The position numbers and the translations under genes are program-made. 64,000 bases of DNA from Caulobacter sp. Root343 (lineage in GTDB: Bacteria > Pseudomonadota > Alphaproteobacteria > Caulobacterales > Caulobacteraceae): assembly GCF_001425745.1 (NCBI RefSeq), contig NZ_LMDF01000008.1, positions 1 through 64,000 on the forward strand, written 5' to 3'. The notes under the pieces are model-generated. The model was not told the DNA's origin. It made no database searches and worked only from the letters and a program-made list of their open reading frames with translations. Positions 34,691-43,306 of this stretch are shown piece by piece (positions within the stretch are counted from its first letter, which is position 1; every line of letters starts with the position of its first letter).

Positions 34691-35631
34691 CCGCGAGCGT
34701 CGGGAGCGCCCGCCAGGCCTACGCCGCCTGGCTGGACTACCTGACGCTGGAGCGCCGGGCCTCGCCGCGCACGGTGCGGGCCTATGGCGACAACGTCCTG
34801 GCCTATCTGAACTTCCTCGAGCGCCACTTCGGTGGTGAAGAGGGGGGCGAGACGCCGAGTCTCGCCGCCATGGGCCAGGTCTCGGCCGCCGACCTGCGCG
34901 GCTACCTGGCCTTTCGACGGCAGGGCGAGAACGCCCTGGCCCCGCGCTCGATCTCCCAGGCCTTGTCCTCGATCCGCGCCTTCCACCGCTATCTCGACCA
35001 GCGCCATGGCGTGGCCAACGCCGCCGTCGAGCTGGTGCGCGGTCCGCGCCTGAAGATCGGCCTGCCGCGTCCCGTCTCCGAGGACCAGGCCCGCGACCTG
35101 ATCGCCGAGGCCGCCGACGACCTTGAGCGCGATCCGTGGGAAACCGCCCGCGACGAGGCGGTGCTGACCCTGCTGTGGGGCTGCGGCCTGCGGATCTCCG
35201 AGGCGCTGTCCCTGACCTGGTCCGACGCGCCGCTTGGCGCTTCGCTGCGCATCACCGGCAAGGGCGGCAAGACCCGCATCACCCCCGTGCTGGACGCCGT
35301 GCGCGAGGCGGTCGACGTCTATGTCAACGAGCTGCCGTTCGTGCTGGGCCCCGACGAGCCCCTGTTCCGCGCCAAGCGGGGCGGCCCCTTGTCGCCTCGG
35401 CACGTCCAGGCCCTGGTCCAGACCCTGCGCGGACGCCTGGGCCTCTCCGACCGGGTGACCCCGCACGCCTTCCGCCACGCCTTCGCCACCCACCTGCTGG
35501 GGGCCGGCGCCGACCTGCGGGCGATCCAGGACCTGCTGGGCCACGCTTCGCTGTCGACCACCCAGCGCTACACCCAGGTCGACGCCGCCGGTCTTCTGGC
35601 CGCCTACCAGGCCGCGCATCCGAAGGCCTGA
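34687..35631 (+). CDS. xerC: Site-specific tyrosine recombinase XerC
   Basis: A 314-residue tyrosine recombinase that, with XerD, resolves chromosome dimers at dif. The SAM-like core-binding domain covers about 10-105 and the catalytic domain about 125-310. The catalytic residues are all visible: Arg169 (GCGLRISEALSL), Lys192/195 (TGKGGKTR), His260-x2-Arg263 (HAFRHAFATHL), His286 (LLGHASLSTTQRYTQV) and Tyr295. The DUF484 gene before it supports XerC rather than a phage integrase. It overlaps that gene by four bases. Confidence 0.93.
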   Translation: MTASVGSARQAYAAWLDYLTLERRASPRTVRAYGDNVLAYLNFLERHFGGEEGGETPSLAAMGQVSAADLRGYLAFRRQGENALAPRSISQALSSIRAFHRYLDQRHGVANAAVELVRGPRLKIGLPRPVSEDQARDLIAEAADDLERDPWETARDEAVLTLLWGCGLRISEALSLTWSDAPLGASLRITGKGGKTRITPVLDAVREAVDVYVNELPFVLGPDEPLFRAKRGGPLSPRHVQALVQTLRGRLGLSDRVTPHAFRHAFATHLLGAGADLRAIQDLLGHASLSTTQRYTQVDAAGLLAAYQAAHPKA

Positions 35632-35685
35632 ACGCGACTGCCCAACTGCGGCCGAGTGTCGCGAAACGGCGTTATAAGCTCCGCA

Positions 35686-35701
35686 TTAACCGCGATTTTA
35701 C
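35686..35701 (+). promoter_or_regulatory. CtrA-like site upstream of the chemoreceptor
   Basis: TTAA-CCGCGAT-TTTAC differs from the CtrA consensus TTAA-N7-TTAAC at one base. It lies about 77 bases before the chemoreceptor ATG, in a promoter-like position. In Caulobacter-type bacteria CtrA activates many chemotaxis and flagellar genes. Confidence 0.45.
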
Positions 35702-35777
35702 GGCGCGAGCCCCCTCCTGATCTCGAAAACGCACGCTTTTCGCCAATCGCGAGACGCGATGTTCAACGAGGCCTCCG

Positions 35778-37790
35778 ATGAAGTTCGACGACCTGAAGAT
35801 CTCCACCAAGGTGGCGCTGCCGGCCATCATCCTGACGCTGATCGCCCTGGTGATCGTCGGTCTCGGGGCCGTGGAGTCGCGAAAGATCGAGGCCAATACG
35901 AAAATCCTCGTCCAGCAGCGCGCCCCGGCCGAGCTGGAGACCTCGCGCTTCAACCGCCGGATCTCGGCCATCGGCTACGCGACCTATCGCACCCTGTCGT
36001 ACGACGGCGCCTCGGCCGAGGCCAAGGACGCCAGCGAGGACCTGGACGCCGACTACAAGGCGGCCAAGAAGGCCCTGGACAAGGTCAAGGCCGCCGATCC
36101 CGCCAGCGCCAAGACCATGGCCGCGTTCGGCGCCCGCCTCGACAAGATCTACGCCGCCGCCCGCAACGGCGCCGACATGGGCCTGCAGAACATGAACGAC
36201 GCCGCCAAGATGATGATGGTCGGCATCGATCCGGACATCGCCAAGCTGACCGAGGATGTCCTGGCCTACAACGAGCAGCACGTGGCCGAGACGAAGAAGA
36301 TGGTCGACAAGGCCTCCAAGGAAGCCGCCGCAGGGACCACGTTCTCGATCCTGTTCGGCCTGATCGCCGCTGGCGGCGCCCTGATGCTGGCCCTGTGGAT
36401 CGGCTCCAAGAAGATCGCCGCGCCCCTGGTCGCCACCGCCAAGACCATGGAAGTCCTCGCCCAAGGCTCGATCGACGTCGAGGTCCGGGGCGCCGAGCGC
36501 AAGGACGAGGTCGGCGCGATGGCCCGCTCGGTCCAGGTGTTCAAGGACAACGCCGTGGCGCTGCGCACCGCCGAAGCCGCCCAGCAGCGCGCCACCGCCG
36601 AGACGGAAGCCGAGCGTCGCCGCAACCAGGAGATCGCCGAAGCCTCCGCCAAGGAGCAGGCCTTCGTCATGGAAGCCATCGCCGGCGGCCTGACCCGCCT
36701 GTCGGACGGCGACCTGACCTACCGCCTCGCGCAGGAGTTCCCGGAGGCCTACAAGCGCCTGCAGATGGATTTCAACGGCGCCATCGCCCAGTTGGAAGAG
36801 GCGATGAGCACCATCGTCCACGCCGCCAACGGCATCGGCGCCGGCTCGGACGAGATCGCCTCGGCCGCCGACGACCTGTCGCGCCGCAGCGAACAGCAGG
36901 CCGCCAGCCTGGAAGAGACCGCCGCCGCCCTGGACGAGATCACCGCCACGGTGAAGCGCTCGTCGGCCGGCGCCCTGGAAGCCGCCAAGGTGGTGGGTTC
37001 GACCCGCACCGACGCCGAACGCTCCAGCGTCGTGGTCCGCAACGCCGTCGAGGCCATGAACCAGATCGAGAAGTCGTCGCAGTCGATCAGCCAGATCATC
37101 GGCGTCATCGACGAGATCGCCTTCCAGACCAACCTTTTGGCCCTGAACGCCGGCGTCGAGGCCGCGCGGGCTGGCGACGCGGGCCGCGGCTTCGCCGTCG
37201 TCGCCCAGGAAGTTCGGGCGCTGGCCCAGCGCTCGGCCGACGCGGCCAAGGAAATCAAGACCCTGATCTCGACCTCCAGCCAGCAGGTCAACCAAGGCGT
37301 CAGCATGGTCGGCCAGACCGGCGAGGCCCTGCAGGCCATCGTCGGCAAGGTCGGCGAAATCGACGCCCTGGTCGGCGAGATCGCCGCTTCGGGCCAGGAG
37401 CAGGCCACCGGCCTCAACCAGGTCAACGCCGCCGTCAACCAGATGGACCAGACCGTCCAGCAGAACGCCGCCATGGTCGAGCAATCGACCGCCGCCTCCC
37501 ACGCCCTCAAGGGCGAGGCCGGCAACCTGATGCAGATGATCTCGCGCTTCCAGGTGAGCGGCGCTTCGGCCAACGCCAGCGCCTCGACCCGCTCGACGCG
37601 CCGTCCGGCCGCCCCGGCCCCGTCACGCCCGGCCGCCCCGGCGCCTAGCCGAGGCCCGGCCTTGGCCAGCTCGACCAGCCGTCCCGGCGCCAACCCGGTC
37701 GCCGCCGTCCAGGCCAAGCTGGCCAGCTTCGCCCAAAGCGCCCGCGGCGGCTCCGCCCAGCCCGTCAGCGAAGACTGGGAAGAGTTCTGA
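35778..37790 (+). CDS. Methyl-accepting chemotaxis protein
   Basis: A 670-residue transmembrane chemoreceptor. TM1 is at about 12-32 and TM2 at about 188-208, leaving a periplasmic domain of some 155 residues rich in Ala/Lys/Asp with helical (four-helix bundle) character. Two HAMP units follow (about 209-260 and about 300-345), then methylation helices and the signalling tip EIAFQTNLLALNAGVEAARAG. The C-terminus ends in an EDWEEF pentapeptide tail that would tether CheR. An Arg/Pro/Ala-rich linker (about 600-640) sets the tail off. A CtrA-like site lies in the promoter. The ligand is unknown. Confidence 0.92.
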   Translation: MKFDDLKISTKVALPAIILTLIALVIVGLGAVESRKIEANTKILVQQRAPAELETSRFNRRISAIGYATYRTLSYDGASAEAKDASEDLDADYKAAKKALDKVKAADPASAKTMAAFGARLDKIYAAARNGADMGLQNMNDAAKMMMVGIDPDIAKLTEDVLAYNEQHVAETKKMVDKASKEAAAGTTFSILFGLIAAGGALMLALWIGSKKIAAPLVATAKTMEVLAQGSIDVEVRGAERKDEVGAMARSVQVFKDNAVALRTAEAAQQRATAETEAERRRNQEIAEASAKEQAFVMEAIAGGLTRLSDGDLTYRLAQEFPEAYKRLQMDFNGAIAQLEEAMSTIVHAANGIGAGSDEIASAADDLSRRSEQQAASLEETAAALDEITATVKRSSAGALEAAKVVGSTRTDAERSSVVVRNAVEAMNQIEKSSQSISQIIGVIDEIAFQTNLLALNAGVEAARAGDAGRGFAVVAQEVRALAQRSADAAKEIKTLISTSSQQVNQGVSMVGQTGEALQAIVGKVGEIDALVGEIAASGQEQATGLNQVNAAVNQMDQTVQQNAAMVEQSTAASHALKGEAGNLMQMISRFQVSGASANASASTRSTRRPAAPAPSRPAAPAPSRGPALASSTSRPGANPVAAVQAKLASFAQSARGGSAQPVSEDWEEF

Positions 37791-37812
37791 CCGCCCAAGT
37801 TTAGTAAGCGTA

Positions 37813-37889
37813 AGCCCCGTCCAGCCGACGGGGTCCTCCCCTCGAAGCGAATGGCCCCGCCCCCCTCAGGCGGGGTCATTTTCTTTTTT
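37813..37889 (+). terminator. Two successive hairpins ending the chemoreceptor transcript
   Basis: First hairpin: GCCCCGTC-CAGCC-GACGGGG (about 37813-37833). Second: TGGCCCCGCC ... GGCGGGGTCA (37852-37878), followed by a TTTTCTTTTTT run. The second is a strong intrinsic terminator. Confidence 0.85.
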
Positions 37890-37950
37890 GGCCGGAACCG
37901 GGAGCGCCGCGGCGACGCTCCATCTGGTAGATCACCAACGGATCCTCGCC

Positions 37951-38106
37951 GTGCCCCGCCTCGCCAAAGCCCTCGCCGCTCCCTCGCGTTCAGCGCTTTC
38001 CCTCGGCTCGACGGTCGTGGACTGGCTGACCCTGGGCGTGCTGGGCGCGGCGACCGTGGCGCTGGCGATTTCGTCCCGCCGCGCCAAGACTCCCAAGGCG
38101 CGATGA
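37951..38106 (+). CDS. Possible small membrane protein, coupled to alkB
   Basis: A 51-codon frame from GTG 37951, with high third-position GC, ends in TGA overlapping ATG 38103 of the alkB gene. The peptide has a single membrane segment (about 24-41, LTLGVLGAATVALAI) followed by RRAKTPKAR, so the basic end would be cytoplasmic. No ribosome-binding site is strong. It could be a real micro-protein or just the reading frame preceding alkB. Confidence 0.4.
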   Translation: MPRLAKALAAPSRSALSLGSTVVDWLTLGVLGAATVALAISSRRAKTPKAR

Positions 38107-38687
38107 TCGGCGTCATGCCGCTCCAACCCGACCTGTTCGCCCTGCCGCCGCCGCCCGACCTGCCGGAAGGCCTGCGCTACCGGCCCGACCTGATCACGGT
38201 CGAAGAGGAACGCGACCTGGCGGCCCGCTTCGAGACCCTGCCGTTCAAGCCGTTCGAGTTCCACGGCTATACCGGCCATCGCCAGGTGGTGTCGTTCGGC
38301 TGGCGCTACGATTTCGGTCGGCGCAGCCTGGATCAGACCACGCCGATCCCGGACTTCCTGCTCCCCTTGCGGGCCAAGGTCGCCGCCTTCGCGGGCCAGG
38401 CGCCCGAGGCGTTCGAGCAGGTTCTCGTATCGCTGTACGAACCCGGCGCGGTCATCGGCTGGCATCGCGACCGGCCGGAGTTCGGCGAGGTGGCGGGGGT
38501 GTCGCTGCTGACGCCGTGCCGGTTTCGTCTCCGGCGCAAGGTGGGCGACGGCTGGGAGCGTCGGGCCTTCGAGGCCGCGCCGCGCTCGGCCTATCTGCTC
38601 ACCGGACCGTCGCGAACGGCGTGGGAGCACAGCATCCCGCCGCTGGAGACGCGGCGCTATTCGGTGACGTTTCGAACGCGGGCCTAG
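38103..38687 (+). CDS. alkB: AlkB-type 2-oxoglutarate/Fe(II) DNA repair dioxygenase
   Basis: A 194-residue protein, slightly shorter than E. coli AlkB. The start at ATG 38103 fits a TGA-ATG overlap with a small upstream frame; ATG 38115 is an alternative. The Fe ligands HxD (WHRDRPEFG) and His (WEHSIPP) and the 2-oxoglutarate arginine pair (RRYSVTFR) are visible. It directly reverses alkylation damage such as 1-methyladenine and 3-methylcytosine. No ada gene is near. Its stop overlaps by three bases the stop of the convergent gene. Confidence 0.88.
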   Translation: MIGVMPLQPDLFALPPPPDLPEGLRYRPDLITVEEERDLAARFETLPFKPFEFHGYTGHRQVVSFGWRYDFGRRSLDQTTPIPDFLLPLRAKVAAFAGQAPEAFEQVLVSLYEPGAVIGWHRDRPEFGEVAGVSLLTPCRFRLRRKVGDGWERRAFEAAPRSAYLLTGPSRTAWEHSIPPLETRRYSVTFRTRA

Positions 38688-39148
38688 GGCGCCCGTTGAG
38701 CGATCAGCACGGCCACCGGGCAACCATCGACCAGGCGAGCCACGGCGCGTTCGCCATGCGCCCTGGGCATCTTCGACAGCGGCTGAGCCTGCAGCGCCTC
38801 GGGATGGCCGGCGCGCTCAAGGCCGTGGTTTTCGCAGTTCGCCATCTGCGGACCGCGCACGAAGTTCAGCGGCCGCCGCGGTGGCGCCAGCTTGAACTGT
38901 CGCGGCGTCGCCGAGCGACGGGCGGCCAAGGCCAGCGCCGCCTCGGGGCTCATCCGGTGAGCGCGCTTGGCAAGAGGGATCCTCAGTTGATCCACCTGGT
39001 CGGCCGTATTGAACGGCTTTCGCTGGAGCAGATAGCCCTTCAGGCCGACCACGGGAGCAGCCTGCGGGATGGCCACCGACGTGGCCATGGGCGCGGCCAA
39101 GGGCGCGGCTTGCAGCATGGCGGCGAGGGTCAGGGCGGACAAAAGCAT
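38684..39148 (-). CDS. Exported basic protein of unknown function
   Basis: A 154-residue protein. The start at 39148 (MLLSALTL) has TGGAG eight bases upstream and opens a signal peptide ending near APLAA. The mature chain is basic, with a cluster RRSATPRQFKLAPPRRPLNF and two cysteines (ANCENHG and DGCPVAV) that could form a disulfide. No family is recognised. It converges on alkB and overlaps it by three bases. It is separated from lpdA by 89 bases. Confidence 0.55.
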   Translation of the reverse strand: MLLSALTLAAMLQAAPLAAPMATSVAIPQAAPVVGLKGYLLQRKPFNTADQVDQLRIPLAKRAHRMSPEAALALAARRSATPRQFKLAPPRRPLNFVRGPQMANCENHGLERAGHPEALQAQPLSKMPRAHGERAVARLVDGCPVAVLIAQRAP

Positions 39149-39237
39149 GGCGGGGCTCCAGAGGAACCCCGCCACTCTACGTCCGATTGACGAACGCGGT
39201 CATCAACTATCGTTAAGGCCTGTTACGCTTGGCCCTC

Positions 39238-40638
39238 TTAGGCCTGCATCGTCCAGCCTTCGACGCCCATCGCCGCCTGGCGGAAGGCTTCCGAGCGGGT
39301 CGGGTGCGGGTGGCAAGTGCGGGCGACGTCTTCCGAGGCGCCGCCGAACTCCATGGCCACGCAGATCTCGGCGATCATGTCGCCGACGTTGGGACCCACG
39401 GCGTGGGCGCCCAGGATGCGGTCGGTCTTGGCGTCGGCCAGCACCTTCACGAAGCCGTCGGTCTCGTGGTTGATCTTGGCGCGGCTGTTGGCCAGGAACG
39501 GGAACTTGCCGACCTTGTAGGCGATCCCCGCGGCCTTGAGGTCCTCCTCGGTCTTGCCGACCGTGGCGACTTCCGGCTTGGTGTAGATGACGCCCGGGAT
39601 GATGTCGTAGTTCACGTGGCCGGCCTTGCCCGCGATCATCTCGATGCAGGCCACGGCCTCGTCCTCGGCCTTGTGGGCCAGCATCGGACCCGAGGTCACG
39701 TCGCCGATCACCCAAACCCCGTCGACGCCGGTCTTGTAGTGGTTGTTGGCGATGACGCCGCGCTTGTCCGGCGTGATGCCGACGCTCTCCAGGCCCAGGC
39801 CTTGGGTGAACGGACGACGGCCGATGGCGACCAGCACGTAGTCGGCTTCGATCGTCACGGCGGCGCCGCCGGCGACCGGTTCGTGGGTCAGCTTGACGCC
39901 CTTGGCCGAGGCCTCGGCGCCGGTGACCTTGGCCCCCAACTGGAACTTGAAGCCCTGCTTGGTCAGGATCTTCTGGAAGGCGTTGGCCACTTCCAGGTCG
40001 GTGCCCGGCAGGATGCGGTCCAGGAACTCGACGACGGTGACTTCCGCACCCAGGCGCTTCCAGACCGAGCCCAGCTCCAGGCCGATGACGCCGGCGCCGA
40101 CCACGACCAGGCTCTTGGGCACTTCCGGCAGCGACAGGGCGCCGGTCGAGTCGATGATGCGCTTGTCGTCGATCGTCACGCCCGGCAGCGGGGTCGGCTC
40201 CGAGCCGGTGGCGATGACGATGTTCTTGGTCTCGAGGGTGGTTTCCGAACCGTCCTCGGCCTTGACCACGACCTTACCGGCGCCGTCGATGCGGCCCCAG
40301 CCCTTCACGTAGTCGACCTTGTTCTTCTTCATCAGGAACTCGACGCCCTTGGTCAGGGCTTCGACGCTCTCGGATTTCTGGGCCATCATCTGCACGAGGT
40401 TCAGCTTCGGCTTGACCTCGATGCCCAGCTTGGCGAACTCGCCGCCGGCCGCGGCTTCGTAATATTCCGAAGCGTGCAGCAGGGCCTTCGAGGGCATGCA
40501 GCCGACGTTCAGGCAGGTGCCGCCCAGCTTGCCGCGGCCTTCGACGATGGCGGTCTTCAGACCCAGCTGGCCGGCGCGGATGGCCGCGTTGTAGCCGCCG
40601 GGACCGCCACCGATGATGACGACGTCGTACTGAGCCAT
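39238..40638 (-). CDS. lpdA: Dihydrolipoamide dehydrogenase (E3)
   Basis: A 466-residue flavoprotein of normal length. The N-terminal FAD motif is IIGGGPGGYNAA (residues 8-19), the redox-active disulfide is GGTCLNVGCMPSK (Cys42/Cys47), the NAD-binding VVVGAGVIGLELGS follows mid-protein, and the catalytic His-Glu pair sits in CHPHPTRSEAF. It reoxidises the dihydrolipoyl groups of 2-oxoglutarate and other alpha-keto acid dehydrogenases. It lies on the same strand downstream of sucB but separated from it by a DUF3088 gene and a reverse-strand VirJ-like gene, so it probably has its own promoter. Confidence 0.95.
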   Translation of the reverse strand: MAQYDVVIIGGGPGGYNAAIRAGQLGLKTAIVEGRGKLGGTCLNVGCMPSKALLHASEYYEAAAGGEFAKLGIEVKPKLNLVQMMAQKSESVEALTKGVEFLMKKNKVDYVKGWGRIDGAGKVVVKAEDGSETTLETKNIVIATGSEPTPLPGVTIDDKRIIDSTGALSLPEVPKSLVVVGAGVIGLELGSVWKRLGAEVTVVEFLDRILPGTDLEVANAFQKILTKQGFKFQLGAKVTGAEASAKGVKLTHEPVAGGAAVTIEADYVLVAIGRRPFTQGLGLESVGITPDKRGVIANNHYKTGVDGVWVIGDVTSGPMLAHKAEDEAVACIEMIAGKAGHVNYDIIPGVIYTKPEVATVGKTEEDLKAAGIAYKVGKFPFLANSRAKINHETDGFVKVLADAKTDRILGAHAVGPNVGDMIAEICVAMEFGGASEDVARTCHPHPTRSEAFRQAAMGVEGWTMQA

Positions 40639-40901
40639 GGGTCTTCGCCTTCAGGACGCGCCGGGAGCGGCGCCGGACAAAATATGGGGCCTCGCCGGCC
40701 ACATTGTCAGACCTCTGGAGGCGCGTGTTCCTTAGAGGCAAGCGGTCCAGAACGGAACCCGCTTTCGACGTCCAGACCTTGAAAATCAAGGAGAACGGGC
40801 GGTTCGCATCGGAGATGCGTCCCACCGTCCCCGCGAGCTTGGCCACAGAGCGAACACCGTAGCGCCCGGAGAGCGCCACGGCTCGGTGGCGTCATGTCGA
40901 T

Positions 40902-41585
40902 ATGACCTCGCGCCTCCGCCCCGCCATCGCCCTCGCCGCCCTGGTCCTGACCGCGGGCGCGCCGTTGCCCGCGCCGGCGAGCATCAGCCAGATCCCGATC
41001 ACCAGCGGCAAGGCGGGCGACACCCTGGCGGTGCTCTATTCGGGCGACGGCGGCTGGGGCGCCCTGGACGAGAAGCTGGCGCGCCATCTGGCCGACAACG
41101 GCGTGCCGACGGTGGGCGTCAACTCCCTGACCTATTTCCGTACGCGGCGCTCGCCCGCCGGCGCGGCCGAGGATCTGGCGAGCGCTCTGCGCGCCTACGA
41201 GGGCCTGTGGGGCCGCAAGACCGTGGTGCTGATCGGCTATTCGTTCGGCGCCGACGCTCTGCCGGCGATCCTGCCGCTCCTGCCGGACGACCTCCGCGCC
41301 CAGGTCAGCCATGTCGTGCTGATCGGGACCGGCCCGAGCGGCGACCTCATGTTTCATCCGGCCAGCTGGCTGAACCTGGCGGCGCGCGATTCCTTCCCCG
41401 TGCGCCCCGCGATCGACGCGCTGAAGGGCGTCAAGATCACCTGCGTCTATGGCGACAAGGAGCGGGCGGACATCTGCCCCACCCTGCCCGACACCGAGGT
41501 CGCCAAGATCCGCCTGCCCGGCGGCCACCACTTCAACGGCGACTACGCCACCCTGGGCGACGCGGTGCTGAGGGCCAGCCGCTAG
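40902..41585 (+). CDS. VirJ/AcvB-domain exported alpha/beta hydrolase
   Basis: A 227-residue periplasmic protein. A signal peptide ends near PAPAS. The VirJ domain shows LYSGDGGWGALDEKLARHL, the nucleophile elbow GYSFGADALP and GGHHFNGDY with the catalytic histidine. In Agrobacterium and related bacteria AcvB/VirJ family proteins hydrolyse lysyl-phosphatidylglycerol in the periplasm; the usual partner lpiA is not in the window. It is oriented against lpdA and the suc genes and overlaps the stop of a DUF3088 gene by four bases. Confidence 0.82.
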   Translation: MTSRLRPAIALAALVLTAGAPLPAPASISQIPITSGKAGDTLAVLYSGDGGWGALDEKLARHLADNGVPTVGVNSLTYFRTRRSPAGAAEDLASALRAYEGLWGRKTVVLIGYSFGADALPAILPLLPDDLRAQVSHVVLIGTGPSGDLMFHPASWLNLAARDSFPVRPAIDALKGVKITCVYGDKERADICPTLPDTEVAKIRLPGGHHFNGDYATLGDAVLRASR

Positions 41586-41926
41586 AGCGGCGCGGCCAGG
41601 CCGTGCTTGGTCGCCAGATAGCGGGTGATCGGGCGGGCGTCGGTGAGGAAGCTGAGGCCGTTGGCGGACTGAATCTCGCCATGCGGACCGGCGTCTGGGG
41701 CGGGCTCCGCCAGGATCAGGGTCGGGGCGTTCTGGTGTTCTTCGCCGAGGCGTTCGACCAGGGCCGCACGCGGGCGGGCATAGTCGACGCGGACGATGTC
41801 GAGGACCTCGCGCAGTTGCGGATAGGCGGCCAGGTAGCCTTCCATCATCGCGCAATCCGGGCAGAAGCGCCGCTGGCCGTCCTTGTCGAAGCCCATCGGC
41901 AGCAGATAGAGCGTGTCCTTGGCCAT
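41582..41926 (-). CDS. DUF3088 thioredoxin-fold protein
   Basis: A 114-residue cytoplasmic protein. The start at 41926 (MAKDTLYLL) was preferred over upstream ones because the family begins so. The CPDC motif (FCPDCAMMEG, residues about 21-24) sits where a glutaredoxin/thioredoxin active site would be, and VDYARPR and TLILAEP continue the fold. Its role is unknown. It lies between sucB and lpdA, 98 bases after sucB and convergent with the VirJ-like gene. Confidence 0.8.
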   Translation of the reverse strand: MAKDTLYLLPMGFDKDGQRRFCPDCAMMEGYLAAYPQLREVLDIVRVDYARPRAALVERLGEEHQNAPTLILAEPAPDAGPHGEIQSANGLSFLTDARPITRYLATKHGLAAPL

Positions 41927-41987
41927 GACGCGGGCTCCCGAAACGAAAAACGGCCCCGACGCATAGCGCACGGGACCGTCGAAGCGA

Positions 41988-42013
41988 AGAAGCCCGCCGG
42001 TGGGCGGGCTTCT
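41988..42013 (-). terminator. Hairpin after sucB
   Basis: Perfect 11-bp arms AGAAGCCCGCC (41988-41998) and GGCGGGCTTCT (42003-42013) with a 4-nt loop lie 11 bases after the sucB stop. In the minus direction only short T runs follow, so termination may be partial. DUF3088 could therefore be partly cotranscribed with sucB. Confidence 0.55.
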
Positions 42014-42023
42014 CGTAGCTCTT

Positions 42024-43247
42024 TTAGAGGTCCAGCAGCAGGCGCTGCGGGTCTTCCAGGGCTTCCTTGACCTTGACCAGGAAGGTCACGGCGCCGGCGC
42101 CGTCGACCACGCGGTGGTCGTAGGACAGGGCCAGGTACATCATCGGCCGGATCTCGATCTTGCCGGCCACGACCATCGGGCGTTCCTTGATGGCGTGCAT
42201 GCCCAGGATGCCCGACTGCGGCGCGTTCAGGATCGGCGTCGACATCAGCGAGCCATAGATGCCGCCGTTGGTGATCGTGAAGGTGCCGCCTTGCATGTCC
42301 TCGATCGACAGCTGGCCGTCGCGGGCCTTCTTGCCCAGCGCCCCGATGGCCTTTTCGATCTCGGCCAGGTTCAGGGCGTCGGCGTCACGGACGACCGGAA
42401 CCACCAGGCCCTTGTCGGTGCCGACGGCGACGCCGATGTCGTAGTGGTTCTTGTAGACGATGTCCGTGCCGTCGATCTCGGCATTGACGTCCGGAACCGA
42501 CTTCAGCGCGGCGACGACGGCCTTGGTGAAGAAGGACATGAAGCCCAGCTTCACGCCGTGACGCTTTTCGAACACGTCCTTGTACTGGCCGCGCAGCGCC
42601 ATCACCGCGGTCATGTCGACCTCGTTGAAGGTCGTCAGCATGGCGGCGGTGTTCTGGGCTTCCTTCAGGCGACGGGCGATCGTCTGACGCAGGCGCGTCA
42701 TCTTCACGCGTTCCTCGCGCTCGTGCAGGGCGCGCGGCGCGGCGGGGGCGGCGGCCGGGGCAGGCGCCGAGGCGCGGGCTTCCAGAGCGGCGAGCGCGTC
42801 GCCCTTGGTCACACGGCCGTCCTTGCCGGTGCCCGCGACCTTCGACAGGTCGAGACCCGTCTCGGCGGCGATGCGGGCCGGAGCCGGGCTGACCGGCGCG
42901 GCGGCGGCCGGAGCCGCAGCAGCGGGGGCCGGAGCCGGGGTCGGCGCAGGGGCCGGCTTCGGCGCCTCGGCGGCCTTCGGCGCGGCGGCGGCCGGAGCGG
43001 CCGAAGCGGTCGCGCCTTCGCTGACCACGCCCAGGATCGTGCCCGGAACGACGGTCGCGCCTTCCTCGGCGCCGATCGCCGACAGGACGCCGTCGGCCGG
43101 CGACGCGACCTCCAGGCTGACCTTGTCGGTTTCCAGCTCGACGAGGATCTCGTCCTTCTTCACGGCCTCCCCGGCCTTTTTGGTCCAGCGAGCGACCGTC
43201 GCTTCCGTGACGGATTCGCCGAGGGCGGGGGTCATGATGTCGGCCAT
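42024..43247 (-). CDS. sucB: Dihydrolipoyllysine-residue succinyltransferase (2-oxoglutarate dehydrogenase E2)
   Basis: A 407-residue E2 protein. The lipoyl domain (1-75) has its lysine in ELETDKVSLEVA (Lys42). Two Ala/Pro-rich linkers flank the E3-binding domain (about 125-160, GTGKDGRVTKGDALAAL). The catalytic domain (about 180-407) ends in SYDHRVVDGAGAV with the HxxxD-type active site. It carries out succinyl transfer to CoA in the TCA cycle. It follows sucA by 59 bases and is probably in the same transcript. Confidence 0.95.
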   Translation of the reverse strand: MADIMTPALGESVTEATVARWTKKAGEAVKKDEILVELETDKVSLEVASPADGVLSAIGAEEGATVVPGTILGVVSEGATASAAPAAAAPKAAEAPKPAPAPTPAPAPAAAAPAAAAPVSPAPARIAAETGLDLSKVAGTGKDGRVTKGDALAALEARASAPAPAAAPAAPRALHEREERVKMTRLRQTIARRLKEAQNTAAMLTTFNEVDMTAVMALRGQYKDVFEKRHGVKLGFMSFFTKAVVAALKSVPDVNAEIDGTDIVYKNHYDIGVAVGTDKGLVVPVVRDADALNLAEIEKAIGALGKKARDGQLSIEDMQGGTFTITNGGIYGSLMSTPILNAPQSGILGMHAIKERPMVVAGKIEIRPMMYLALSYDHRVVDGAGAVTFLVKVKEALEDPQRLLLDL

Positions 43248-43306
43248 GGGGCTTTCCGAGTCTTTCTTGCTTGGTCCGGCGGGTTTCTAGTCTTACGGGG
43301 CGACGC

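Noticed and set aside
39200..39225. GTAA-N6-TTAAC (minus strand) upstream of the exported basic protein as a CtrA site
   Set aside because: The spacer is six rather than seven bases and the first half-site is imperfect.
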